From: Notospermus geniculatus | Taxonomy: Eukaryota; Nemertea; Pilidiophora; Heteronemertea; Lineidae | Assembly (NCBI GenBank): GCA_002633025.1 | Contig: NMRB01000380.1 | Coordinates: 254,175-318,174 of the forward strand | DNA: 64,000 nt | Direction: 5' to 3' | In this document: positions 34,601-46,135 of the stretch, in pieces | Numbering within the stretch: the stretch's first letter is position 1 | Layout: the number at the start of each line of letters is the position of its first letter | Position numbers and translations under genes: made by a program | Notes under the pieces: generated by a model | What the model saw: only the letters and a program-made list of their open reading frames with translations | Databases searched by the model: none | What the model was told of the DNA's origin: nothing

Positions 34601-36293
34601 TGTATCAATGGTAACTTAAAAGTTACGGCTTACTCAGCCAAACAGAGTCCCTTGATCAGGGTTTTTTTTGATCGACAGGAGTCTCCCACTCCTGCCAAGG
34701 CAGGGTTTCTGCCTTGTTCCTTTTCCACCATTCAGTGGTGGAAAAGCAGCGAGGTAAAAACCAAGCTTACAAATATAGTGTGGCCTACATGAACATGGTG
34801 ACTGATGACCGGTACCCGAAATCAGGACCCCCCCCCCCAGATCCGACAAGCCTATACTAACGGATCTGTACCAGATTACCCCCACGGATCTGAACCAGAC
34901 TCTTCACACAGATCTGGGCCAGACATGTTTCCCAGATCTGGGGACAGGTCTGGCCATGTTTGCACTTGCGGGGCTGACCCAGATCAAGATGCCAGATCAG
35001 TACCAGACCAGGATACCCTGTCGAAGCAGATCAGAACCAGATCTGGGCCAGACAGACACTGCTAGCTGGGAATGAAGTATCACAATCATAAAGAAATGTT
35101 ATAATGATTTTACATGAATTGTATCATGTTTTATTTTAAATATTAGGCCTATCGGGAGGGTGTAAAAACTGGAACAATTTTTTTCTTACTGTAAGGTTGA
35201 ATTGTTCCCACATTTTAAAAACATTCACACAGCATTAATTGCACAGTGTAGTTGGCCAGGAAGACGGTGCAAATTTCAGGTACATACCGTATAGCAACAT
35301 CATTTGAAAAAAAAGTAGGCCTACTAGTACTTCTTCCTATCACCTAGGAGTCGGTCATCAATGTCCAGGAGGGAGACAGAGGGAAGGCTACGCATTGCCA
35401 GGTCAATTGTGAGTACAATATTCCAACAAACTTCCTCGTTCTGATTGGTCGAATAAAGAACGAAGCTCCGCCGCCTATTGTCGTACATGTATGGAACATA
35501 TATGTTCCATAGGCCTACACTCTAAAAACTAAAGAGTTAAAGGAACTCCCAAAGAGTTAAAGGAACTCCCAAAGAGCCTGTACAGTGAGTGCTCTTTAAA
35601 GAGCACTCACTGTACAGGCTCTTTAAGTGTTACTTTAACTCTTTAGGAGTTCCTTTAACTCTTTAGTTTTTAGAGTGTAGTCATGACTGGAGCAAGCGTT
35701 GTGAAACCTTAGTGGTTATGTCATAAACCATCGATCCCTTGCTTCGATTGCAATGCGATGTAACCTTGTTAACTGACCAAGGCGCTGACGGAAACATACA
35801 ACAGGCCCATTTTGTCATTTATAGGCCTTCCTGTCGGAAATGACAGCCTGCTCGTACGATTGGTTCTCAACGCTACACAATATACAATGCATATCCAATG
35901 TTTGGTCTGCATACTCTGGACTAACTCCTTAGAGGCGAGGATAAAGTATGATTTATAAAAACTGCGTGCTGCTTACTTAAATTGCAATTCCGTTTTGTCA
36001 ACATCCATCCAGAACGCCTGGAGAAAGGAAACTACCGTCACAGTAAGTTGGATGGTATCAACAGTTGCAAGAGCTGCAATGTATACGTAAGTTGACACTT
36101 TTCTATTTCCTCTTCGTAAACTGACTAGTATGCACATTATGTTGCCCGGGATACCGAGGGTGACCGTAGGTAACCACATATACCTCGTGACAAAAGTATA
36201 CAATGCTTGCAAAGAGGAGAGATCGTGTAAGAACTGATTTGGTTCGAGAGTTTGTGACGTCATTGCTGCATTAGAGTCAACTTTCATTTTCAA
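31631..36293 (-). CDS. Class A (rhodopsin-type) peptide-like GPCR, copy A
   Basis: Seven-helix plasma-membrane receptor; ligand unknown. Exons 35977-36293, 32709-32929, 31631-32142 join in phase to 349 residues. Visible: TM1 GIPGNIMCILVSL (Asn1.50), TM2 ALATVDTIQL (Asp2.50), TM3 end TFDRFLVVRFP (DRF instead of DRY), TM4 Trp in TIWTSLI, TM5 GSIVP, TM6 VTSLPLRLYEL, TM7 WNYGANFYLYCIGGG (NFxxY instead of NPxxY). The general look is that of invertebrate FMRFamide/GPR139-like receptors. Neither TM3 nor ECL2 carries the canonical Cys. An upstream Met at 36293 is used; the Met at 36263 (MTSQTLEP) aligns with the start of copy C. First intron about 3 kb, with a GATCTGG repeat field. Confidence 0.85.
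32412..32466 (-). ncRNA. Hammerhead ribozyme-like motif, copy 2
   Basis: Core CTGAGGA, stem II GACCCC-GATT-GGGGTC, core GAAA, and a perfect five-pair stem III AATTT-GCG-AAATT, then the cleavage position. Stem I (GTGC/GTGC, with wobble pairs) is weak because the element stops there. Confidence 0.65.
32421..32598 (-). mobile_element. Short hammerhead-bearing retroelement with 11-bp TSD
   Basis: A 178-bp insertion in the second intron of GPCR A is bounded by the exact direct repeat TACATGCACAA (32410-32420 and 32599-32609). On the minus strand it has a foldback (CACTTTCTAGTCGA and complement) and ends in the ribozyme fold. The element's 3' end falls within about two bases of the predicted cleavage position, so stem I partner bases come from the flank. 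Confidence 0.75.
33013..33103. repeat. Hairpin MITE, AGCAAATGCTTTTACTT family
   Basis: Arms AGCAAATGCTTTTACTTC and TTAAAAGCATTTGCTA. A relative lies at 56340-56425. Confidence 0.7.
33349..35072. repeat. Complex repeat of CCAGATCTGG words, possible large element
   Basis: Dozens of CCAGATCTGG/TCTGGCC variants occupy 33360-34220 and 34840-35050. In between, an about 180-bp unit (containing AAACTGGTGATAATG and GATGTGCACTAAAGCA) is repeated about three times at 33660-34200. The outer ends ACCCAGCAAACAT and TGCTAGCTGGGA are imperfect inverted repeats, so the whole block may be one transposon. It fills much of GPCR A intron 1. Confidence 0.5.
35518..35677. mobile_element. TA-flanked hairpin MITE (CACTCTAAAAACT ends)
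   Basis: The ends CACTCTAAAAACTAAAGAG and complement, flanked by TA, fold over nearly their whole length around CTCTTTAAAGAG. Confidence 0.8.
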
Positions 36294-37680
36294 TGTAGGC
36301 TACATGTACATGTACATGAAAATCATGCGTCATTCAACGCACGTATCCCAGTACCAGTACTAAGTACCGTAGTAGACGTTAATTTACTGGCCATCCGTGT
36401 TGTAATTCCAATCATACAGTTTTCATATGTTAACCAATGAAGGCACCAACTTCGACCGCAACTCGAAAATAAGAATTCTCCTGTGAGACGGATAACCCAC
36501 CTCAAATGTTTCACGAAAGCTGCTTCATCCAATTTCTCCGGGTAATTGCAAAAACCTTCGACGCTTGTTCGTCTCATGGGTAAAGTAAACAATGGTTACC
36601 GGTATAACTAGAGCAAGAGCCCAGGGGGGTCAGGTTAGCTGGGAAGGTAACCAATTTTCTTGCCCACTGTTAGGTGTCCATCTGGTTACAAATCTGGACG
36701 ACTGGCACGCAATATAGCTTCGTTAGTGTGAATCACTTCAACAATCTCCGTAACAGGTATACCCTTGATACTTGCTGTAATCCGTCCTGAACCATCAAAA
36801 TACTATTTAAGTAAAACGAAATTTTGCACCATTATTTTAAAATGTAGCTCGACAGTGAATAAGGAAATCACCATTCGCTATAGATTTATATCCTATCAAG
36901 TTTCACATTGTATTAGCTTTACGACGGAGCATCTCGGGCAACTGCCTTGTTCCGAGTATCTTCATCTGTGACCGCTTCCTTCCCTTTGTACAAGATTTTG
37001 TAACACTGCTGTGTTTCAAATGTAGCCTACCAATCGTCGCTGCCGTCTGATGGCAGCTATCAGTGATTAACTGTGACGGTAGTAAGTTTGTGTGCTCTGT
37101 TTTTCGACGTTACACAACATGCTCAATCGGGAACTAATCATTTAGCTTCCTACAGATTGCAATTTGAACCACGCATGGTTTTCCCTGCCTCGGATTATAA
37201 AAACATCAATCATGACGTCCGTAGACAGATAGCCCATGTTTCGATGAAGTTGCCCTGAAGGCATGAATGCGATCACCCATGCCATAGGCCCTTTTTCAGC
37301 GCCATGATAATTGCGTCAGATTATATCACAACCAGCACAAAAAATGTGCACATAAACATGTACCGGTAATCACGGTAATGTTCCCTTTGGTTGCAGTTAA
37401 AAATTGTCCGTATATTTTAAGATCCATTAAAGATAATGTATCACGGGTATTTTCGCGGGCCACGAAAATCATTGTTTATTTACATTTTGTTTGTTTGTGT
37501 CCGGTCTTTCTTTGTCTTATGAGTAATTTGTTGGTGGCATGCCCCTCTAGAAATTCTTTTGATACCGAAAGTATTCAATTTCGTTGGTTGACATTGAATG
37601 TAAACAATGAAGTTGTGATATATTATCTTTAATAGAGAACTTTGAAAATCCCATCAAGCTTGTAATTTTGATGTCGTGTA

Positions 37681-40600
37681 TCAAGTAATAGTTTTTAATA
37701 CCTTTTGATGCTTTCTGCATAATATTTTTTCTAAAATAGCCTTCACGTCTTCTCGATATTTTCGACCACCTCCAATGCAATATAAGTAAAAATTAGCCCC
37801 GTAATTCCAATCCCAGATACATAACAAAAGACGATACTGTGTGTCGTGCCTCAGCTGCCAATATGGCTGACTCATATCGTAAACATCTTTTACCGCGGCC
37901 GTTGAAAAAGCTAACTCATACAGTCGATATGGAAGGGAAGTGACGACATACACAGCGCATACCACCATCAACATCCGGGTCAAATGTCGCGTGCCTGTTT
38001 CTTTGTTGTTCTTATTGTTTCCAGCCATTCCCATATCCTTTCTTTCCTTTACTGCTGTTTGCAGGATTACTATGATCCAAATGTTGCAAACGACAATAAG
38101 TGAAAAGGGGACGATGCTGCCAAATATCAGGTGTGCAAATGAAATGACAGTTTCTAGCCACGGGTTGTCGGGTAAGCTTGGAGCTATTGTGTACATGTAT
38201 ATGTCTGAAAGAGGAAAAACTGTTACGTAAGCAACACCCCAGCTACTCACCAAAGATGAGAACGTCGTTGGGCATGCAAGTGTCATGACCAGCAATCATT
38301 CTCAACATCAACAAACTACTAACATCTCCGAGTCATTGTCAGTGCCTTGATCACTCATCTTGTCCAAACAAGGCTATCGACTCCGTATGAACTCCGTCTT
38401 TAGCCTTGTCCGAATCGTGTCATCTTTTCCGTTAATGCATAAACTCCGAGCCAATCAGAACTTGCGAAACAAATCACCGTTGGACACTTTCTTTGCTCTT
38501 CACGCTCGAATTTGTAACACGGATTTTGATTGGCCCGTCGATTTTCCTTCGCGCCCCGATGATTGGCTGAGGCTGTCACCACCTCAGAAACGGGAAATGT
38601 GGTGGATTCGAACCAGGCTAGATGACCGTCAGGACAGATAGACTGGTGAGAACCAGATGTGATCACTGAGTTGGGGGTGGGGGTGGGGTGGGGTGGCACT
38701 TCGATGATTCTTTGAATCACCGATCGAAGTGCGTTATTGGTGAAAATTGGCCACAAATCTGACCAGTGAAATTTCCTGGCCAGTTATTCCTGTTGGGAAA
38801 TTGTTTCAGTAATGGCAAGGGCAACGGCTGTCGACGAGACATTCCACAGCTCTGGTGATGAACGGACTTATTACGTATCATACTGTACATATTTTCATTT
38901 CGGAACACTTGCCTTCGGGGTCCTCCTTCAAGTAAAACAGATAGAAAAACTCTTTCAACATCTAGTATCAAGAATGCACAAGTTTTTGCTGGTTGATTAA
39001 TATCAAAATCACCTACCAGTACCAGCGTCTCCAACAATTTTGTAAGCAAAGAATATATGTGTGTTTAATGCAGTCACGATCAAGGAGGTCCATAAGGTTG
39101 CCAGTTTTGCCTTCTTTGGTGTACAGCGAACTTTAGCAGAGAAGGGAAACCTCACCACAAGGAATCTGTCCACAGTCATGAAGGCAAGAAACAATCCCGA
39201 CAAAATTGCCATCGTTTCCGCAGTATAGTAGCCTAATCTGAATGATAAATGAATTGCCATCGTGTCCGAAGTGTAATACATAAATCTCAACAATGAGTCA
39301 AAATGAAAAAAATGGTCCATGGACCATGTACTCACCTGGGAGATAGATTACCAGAGGAACAAAGAAGACGAAATGTTCTATAGAGTGATAGTCTGCGCAT
39401 GGTGAAATTTCGGCATAAACATAGGCTACATGTACATGTACCTGTACATGTAGTAGAGGTGTCTAGGTACAAAATTTCACACCAGATTAGAGCAATTTAA
39501 ACCTTGTATCATAGTACATGTACTGTATCAACAAAATTCCTGAAAATGCCCGAAGGGCATGCACAGCCATATCTGAAGCCCAGCTGAGCCAAAATTAGGC
39601 GCACACACAGAAGGTATCTACCGGGTGGGCTGGAGAAAGTGTCCCTCGAGCAATAGGCCCCTTTCGAAAGTCGGCCATATTTGCCCAGAAGGTGTAAACA
39701 AACCAACGACGTAGGCCCCTACAGCCAATGCACACAAGGTAAGCACTGCACTGAACTTATGGGCGAAATTCTCTCAAATCGATGAAGACATTGCAGGCCT
39801 ACGAACTCTAAACCACAATAGAATATGATATTTACTGTTAATGGCCTGAAAGTGAAAAAAAATTCACTAAAATGGGAGAAAATAACTTTGTTCAAGCCGT
39901 TAATGCTGTTGACCTCGTTTCCAGGCCAAATGCAGACGTCGATAATTGGCGATCTCTCGCCTGGAACCTTGGCCTGGAATCGAGGTTAACGACTTGAACT
40001 AAGTCTTTTTCTCCCGTTTAAAGGAGCTGGACGTCCAAGTTGTAAACACTCACTCAAGTTCTCTATCCACGCGACGCCTGCGGTGCTGCCACCTATTGTC
40101 GGTGATTTGTACTGACGTGAATATCGTGAGTGAGTTGCATTGGACCGGGCACCAGTCTAACGATCACGGGGCGCTACTGGTGCTGCCACCTTCACGAAGG
40201 AATAAAACTAGTTTGCTGGCCACTGTTTGTAAACAAACCAGTTTGTTTACAACTTGGACGTCGAGCTCCTTTAAGTGAAATTTTTGCCACTTTCTGGCCA
40301 TTATTATTCTATTGCCGAGTCGAGTATGTAGGCCCGCAATATCTTCAACAACTTGAGAGAATTTGGCCAAAAAGTGCAGTGCAGTGCTTACCGTGTGTGC
40401 ATTGGCTGTACATCGTCAGTTTGTTTACACCTTCTGGGCAAATATGGCCGACTTTCGAAAGGGGCCTATAAGATTTCTATTTTTCCCCTATTGTTTGAGG
40501 GACACTTTCTCTTGCCCACCCTGTAGATACATTCACAGCTGGTCAGAACAATCTAGCTGGTATTGTTCATGTGATATGGGCCAGTGTACATTTTCGAAAT

Positions 40601-42595
40601 GGCCGCCTGGCAGCCGTTTTTGAGGTCTTACATTCATGTATCCTTATTAGATGTACCTATCATAAAAATCTGGAGATGATCCAACCATTAGCTCAGTAGT
40701 TATTGCACTTTCTTCGATTTGGGCCACCTGGTTGTCAAGTCCGGACCGAAACTTGGCGTCTGAGGTCAAATGACCTAAGGGTACACATGTACAATGTTTC
40801 AGGGCGGGCCGTCACGAAACTCCGATAGCACTAACAGTGCCTAACAGGGAGGTATGCAATGGCTTTTACCATTACAGACTTTTTCTGTTAGTTCTATCGT
40901 AGTTTCGTGGCGGTCGCCCCTGGTCTATCTGCAGCGGTTACGAAACAAGCCCTGGTAACGGACACCGGACGACTCGGGGTGGTTTGTTGCCCGTTTAACC
41001 TAAACCAACGTTTTGATTCCGAATTAATGGAGATAAGATCATCACATCAACATCATGCGAATGAAAAGATAAGCTAAAAGAAAGGTGCTTACTTATATTG
41101 CAATTCCGTCATATCAGCCTCAATCCAGATTATCTGCAGAAATGATACCACCGTTACGGAAAGTTGGATGGTATCAAAAATAGATAAAGACCAAAAATAT
41201 ACCACTCTGAAACCGGCCCAGCCCAAGGGTTTTAGTTATTTTTTTAAATAATAGGTGGCGCATGATTGTTTACACCTTCTGGGCAAATATGGCCGACTTT
41301 CGAAAGGGGCCTATAAGATTTCTATTTTTCCCCTATTGTTTGAGGGACACTTTCTCTGGCCCACCCTGTACAGGGGCGGATCCAGGATTTTGGAATACGG
41401 GGGGCCGGTCACCTTCAGCCACAAGCTGACGACAGAGTCGCAAGGCGCGAAGCCACGACGGAGGGTCTGGGGGCCTCCCTCAGAAAATTTTGAATTCTAG
41501 ATGCGCGTACATATGATTTCCAAGCATCTGGGGGCATGATTTCCTTATCTATTTGCTCATTTTTTGGAGTTATTGACCCATTTTTTGTTGGTCTTCCAAA
41601 AATACGGGGGGCCGCGGCCCCCCTCTGGATCCGCGCCTGCTGTAGATACATATTCACAGCTGGTCAGAACAATCTAGCTGGTATTGTTCATGTGATATGG
41701 GCCAATGTACATTTTCGAAATGGCCGCCTGGCAGCCGTTTTTGAGGTCTTACATTCATGTATCCTTATTAGATGTACCTATCATAAAAATCTGGAGATGA
41801 TCCAACCATTAGCTCAGTAGTTATTGCACTCTCTTCGATTTGGGCCACCTGGTTGTCAAGTCCGGACCGAAACTTGGCGTCTGAGGTCAAATGACCTAAG
41901 GGTACACATGTACAATGTTTCAGGTCTAGCTGCAGCGGTTACGAAACAAGTCCTGGTAACGGACACCGGACGACTCGGGGTGGTTTGTTGCCCGTTTAAC
42001 CTAAACCAACGTTTTGATTCCGAATTAATGGAGATAAGATCATCACATCAACATCATGCGAATGAAAAGATAAGCTACAAGAATCAGGAGCGGATCCAGA
42101 ATCATTGGAAAGAGGGGGCACAGCCAGCCCACATCGTGGAAAACCTCGGTCAAATTTTAACATCTTTTCAAAATTTCGAAATTTCCCGGTCAATTTTTAA
42201 GATTTTCCACAAAATAGAGGGGGCACGGGCCGGGTGTGCTCCCCCCTGGATCCGCGCCTGAAAGGTGCTTACTTATATTGCAATTCCGTCATATCAGCCT
42301 CAATCCAGATTATCTGGAGAAATGATACCACCGTTACGGACAGTTGGATGGTATCAACAGCTGCAAGAGCTGCAATGTATATACAAGTTGAGACCCTTCT
42401 ATTTCCTTTACGTAAACTGACTAGTATGCTCATTATGTTGCCTGGGATACCGAGGATGACAGTAGGTAGCCACATATACTTCGTGACGAAGGTATAGAAT
42501 GTTTGCAATGTGGAGAGGTCGAGCATGAGCTGCTTTGGTTCACGAGTTTCAGAATTGAAAGTTAAAAGTACTCTGACTCGAAATGACCGAGACAT
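37681..42595 (-). CDS. Class A peptide-like GPCR, copy B
   Basis: Tandem paralog of copies A and C with identical intron phases. Exons 42273-42595, 39017-39237, 37681-38204 join to 355 residues. Motifs: GIPGNIMSILVSL, AALAAVDTIQL, TVDRFLVVRFPF, GSIVPFSLIVV, VTSLPYRLYEL, WNYGANFYLYCIGGG. Cys is absent at the TM3 and ECL2 positions, as in A and C. The N terminus is least certain: the chosen Met gives MSRSFRVRV, and the frame stays open upstream. Its first intron contains a second copy of the 3' part of exon 1 (41093-41176), a 0.9 kb foldback and several MITEs. Confidence 0.85.
39617..40533. mobile_element. Large foldback element in GPCR B intron
   Basis: Arms of about 200 bp (39617-39810 and 40320-40533, for example TTTCGAAAGTCGGCCATATT and complement) surround an inner inverted pair (GGAGCTGGACGTCCAAGTTG near 40024 and complement near 40250). 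Part of the right arm recurs at 41269-41370. Confidence 0.7.
40800..40922. mobile_element. 123-bp MITE present in one duplicate only
   Basis: The ends CAGGGCGGGCCGTCACGAAA and complement-like TTTCGTGGCGGTCGCCCCTG bound the insert. It is absent from the sister copy at about 41922. Confidence 0.7.
41093..41176 (-). pseudogene. Fragment of GPCR exon 1
   Basis: Matches the last 84 bp of copy B exon 1, including the splice donor, then stops in unrelated sequence. Alone it lacks TM1 and a start codon. Confidence 0.8.
41371..41639. mobile_element. 5-bp-TSD MITE with empty site in the window
   Basis: TIRs CAGGGGCGGATCCAG and CTGGATCCGCGCCTG are flanked by CTGTA on both sides. The sister duplicate at about 40527 has a single CTGTA and no insert. 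Confidence 0.9.
42085..42260. mobile_element. MITE of the GGATCC-TIR family
   Basis: The ends CAGGAGCGGATCCAG and CTGGATCCGCGCCTG lie 12 bp from GPCR B exon 1. The empty site is at about 41083. The TSD is not exact here. Confidence 0.8.
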
Positions 42596-42988
42596 CTTTC
42601 CCTGACAAGCGTTCCAATCACTCCTACCCCCGCTCACCAGCGTAGTCGAAGGGTGAAGTGACTGTCGGCCTTGATTTGTCAAGATGTGAGGGAGAGCGAA
42701 TGTTATGGGTTATGAATCCTATTCGCATTATTGTCGTTCTCGCGATAAGTTGCTGGTTTTCCGAGATGCATCAGAGCTCGTCGTTCGATTTCTCCGGTAT
42801 TCGTATAAAACGTTTGAAACTTTTTCATCTGATGGAATAAGTCCTGGTTGCTATACAAATACATTATCCTTCCCGCGAGTCACACAACAATAACGCCATA
42901 GGAAGACTCCTTATATGTTCAACCTGATCGAGCGATTTATACACGAATTTAAAAGTAAATTTGTGCCTGGCAAGTAGCAGAACATCGC

Positions 42989-43258
42989 GTAAAGTGTTTT
43001 TCACATTGAACTGGCCAAAGGTACTTAGTTGAACTCAGGAATGTGACTAGATCACATTTACCGAGAGGTAGTGGTGTTGCACAACACTGACTTGAAAACA
43101 GATTATAGCTCTTTCATGGTGTCGGCCACAGCTGTTCAGCCATGACACTGGCTGCCGAGGGTTGTGTAACATTATTATTTGTGATCATGCCATTACAGTT
43201 TAGTGACAAGAGGTCAGCCAAGTACCTTTGGCCAGTTCAATGTGAAAAACACTTTACC
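42989..43258. mobile_element. MITE with GTAAAGTGTTTTTCACATT ends
   Basis: Inverted ends of about 45 bp enclose about 180 bp. Located between GPCR B exon 1 and the end of GPCR C. Confidence 0.8.
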
Positions 43259-43517
43259 AACCACTAAATATTTTGTGACCGACGATAATTCCTGAAATTC
43301 ATTCGAATATGACTGTCGAAAATTCAAGTTGGTCGTTCCTTTTGCCTACCATTGACGTTCTGCATGTTCTGAACAGGGCTCGCGGCTATCAGCGTGTACA
43401 GGTTGGATTTTTATTGATCATTGCGACGCAATAGAGGTTTCGATATCCGCCAATGGAGATTTTTTGAAATCTCACCAAGCGTATAATTTGATGCCGTATC
43501 AAGCTATCGTGTGCGAA

Positions 43518-46135
43518 TTAACCATTTTGCTGCTTTCTGCAAAACATTCGTTTTAAAATAGCCTTCACGTCTGCTCGATACCTTCGCCCACCTCCAATGC
43601 AATATAAGTAAAAATTTGCCCCGTAATTCCAATCCCAGATACACAACAAAAGATGAAACTGTGTGTTTTGCCTCAACCGCCAATATGGCTGATTCATATC
43701 GTAATGATCATGCACCGCGGCCGTTGAAAAAGCCAACTCATACAGTCGAAATGGAAGGGAAGTGACGACATAGACCGCGCATACAACTATCAACATCCGG
43801 GTCAAATGTCGCGTGCCTGTTTCTTTATTGTTGTCTTTCTTTTCAACAACTCCGATGTCCTTTCTTTCCTTTGCTGCTACTCGCAGGGTCACTATGATAC
43901 AAACGTTGCAAACGACGATAATTGAAAAGGGGACGATGCTGCCAAATATCAGGTGTGCAAAGGAAATAACAGTTTCTAGCCAGGGATTGTTAGGGAGGCT
44001 TGGAGCTATTGTGTGGTCGTCTGAAAGAGGTAAAAGACTACAACTTTCTAGAGTATCACTCGTTGGCTACAACTCGCCATTGAAATGTGATTGGCATGGT
44101 TATTGAATCCACAGAGACTGAGGGATGAAAGTGTTCAATGAATACTGAAAAACCAGCGCCCTATAAGCTCGTCATCGTTGCTGCCAACTCTGTTAACTGA
44201 CATCTTTGATATTTTTACAAACCGACAAAATACTCGCACGTGAAAAGTGGCAAAAAATCTGGCCACAGGCAATTTCCGGCGAGTTTTTCCTGTCGTGCAA
44301 TTGTATTGGAGGCAGCAATGGCAAGTCAGAGCAATAACAGTGAACGACACTTTCCACCTCTCTCTGATGATTGACGGATTTATTACAAATCATATATAAA
44401 TTATTTTGATCTGGAATATTTGCCTGCTTCAGGTCGTTCTCATATACCAGGCGCGGATCCAGGATTTTTGGCAGAGGGGGGTCAGGGGCGCTGAGGGCGG
44501 TCTTTGGAGGCGGGCGCCGAAGATACCTGCGCCAAAGGGGGGTGTGGGGGTCCTCCCCCAGAAAATTTTGAAATCTAGAAGGCCGTAGATGCGATTTCCT
44601 GGCATCTCAGTATCAAAACAGAAGCTTTAGTCTTGCGTTTTTTGCTTATTGTCACAAACTATTGAAAAAAAAAATTGGTGGTGGCGAGCAGGAGGGGGTC
44701 ATGACCCCCAAAACCCCCCTCTGGATCCGCGCCTGTATACCAAGAATAATGCACGTTACCTATTTCGTACATGTACTTTTAATGGACGATTAAATATCAA
44801 AATCACCTACCGGTGCCCGCGTCTCCAACAATTTTGTAAACAAAGAATATATGAGTGTTTAATGCAGTCACGATCAAGGAGGTCCACAAGGTTGCCAGTT
44901 TTGCCTTCTTTGGTGTACAGCGAACTTTAGCAGACAAGGGAAACCTGACCACAAGGAATCGGTCCACAGTCATGAAGGCGAGAAAAAATCCCGACAAAAT
45001 TGCCATCGTGTCCCCAGTATAGTAGGTTAATCTGAATGATAAAGGAGAGACAATATTTTTGCCTTTTTTTCTGAGACTCGCCTATAGTCTCATCTTAGAC
45101 ACACTTCTTTCGCAATACCATACACTTAAATCGCTAGCCCCCAGCCCCGCGAGTTGCCCCTTATGGACCTTGCTTGAGACAACGAGAACTCCTTTCACCT
45201 TACAGCCGTGTGTACACTGGCAACATTTTCTGAACATTTGGAACAACATTCCGGAGTAACACGATCTTTTGACCAGTATATAGCCACATTTGAACAGCAT
45301 GTTTGAAAACCTTTCCCCCTGTACACACACGACAGCATTTTTCCAACAAGTGTTGTACTCTGAATGTTGGAAAGATGTTGGCACTGTACACAGGACTTCA
45401 GCCGCCGATCTCCTAAGCACGGCGGACACACACGGGCGATTTTTTTTCGCATGCAACAATAATCTCGTCGTTGCAAGCGACAAAAAAATCTATCACGTGC
45501 GGCTTTAATACAATATGTCTCTGGCCGTAAAAGTTCGGAATATGTATACATGTATGATGCCGGGTATTCCACGACAACATCGAAACATGCCAAGTTGAGG
45601 GATCGAAGACGGTCGCAATCTTCTAGAAATAACTTTGATCAACATTTAGAGTAATTTAGGTAGGCCTACATGTACATGTACGTGGACGCACTGTATACAT
45701 GTACTCTGTATCGTGACCACATTGTGCACTTGGCGTGTTGCCGCAGCTCTGCGGCGGGCGATTTAATTTTATCAAAATTAGCCTTGTGTCTGGAGAAGGC
45801 CATTCACATCAACCTGTGGAGAAAAAAGTCAAAACGATTGTTGCTTACTGAAGTTGCAATTCCGTCATTTTAGCTTCAATCCAGAATAACTGTAGGAAAG
45901 ATACCACGGTTACGGAAAGTTGGATGGTATCAACAGTTGCAAGGGCAGCAATGTATATACAAGTTGAGACCTTTCTATTTCCTTTACGTAAACTGACTAG
46001 TATGCACATTATGTTGCCTGGGATACCGAGGGTGACTGTAGGTAACCACATGTACCTCGTGACGAACGTATGGAGTATTTGTAAACTGGAGAGATCGTAC
46101 ACGAGATGCTTTGGTTCGAGAGTATGTGACGTCAT
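43518..46135 (-). CDS. Class A peptide-like GPCR, copy C
   Basis: The most compact of the three tandem receptors. Exons 45849-46135, 44811-45031, 43518-44020 join to 336 residues. It starts MTSHTLEPKHLVYDLSS. Motifs: GIPGNIMCILVSL, ALATVDTIQL, TVDRFLVVRFPL, GSIVPFSIIVV, VTSLPFRLYEL, WNYGANFYLYCIGGG. As in A and B, there is no Cys near the start of TM3 or in the short ECL2 (GDAGTG...NNPWLE). Intron sequence upstream of exon 2 (about 45410-45510) resembles the same place in copy A (33170-33280), showing that the genes arose by segmental duplication. Confidence 0.87.
44448..44735. mobile_element. 5-bp-TSD MITE in GPCR C intron
   Basis: TIRs CAGGCGCGGATCCAG and CTGGATCCGCGCCTG are flanked by the exact 5-bp repeat TATAC; 288 bp. 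Confidence 0.9.

Larger units (their letters stand above)
40431..42357. repeat. Tandem duplication with differential MITE insertions
   Basis: 40431-41176 is repeated at 41269-42357, including the last 84 bp of GPCR exon 1. The copies differ by three clean insertions: 40800-40922 only in copy 1, and 41371-41639 and 42085-42260 only in copy 2. It may be a real duplication or two haplotypes placed in series. Confidence 0.8.

Noticed and set aside
36253-36263. Perfect CRE palindrome TGACGTCA at the first exons of GPCR A and C
   Set aside because: It is simply the codons for Met-Thr-Ser (ATGACGTCA) at the conserved N terminus, so it is explained by coding sequence.
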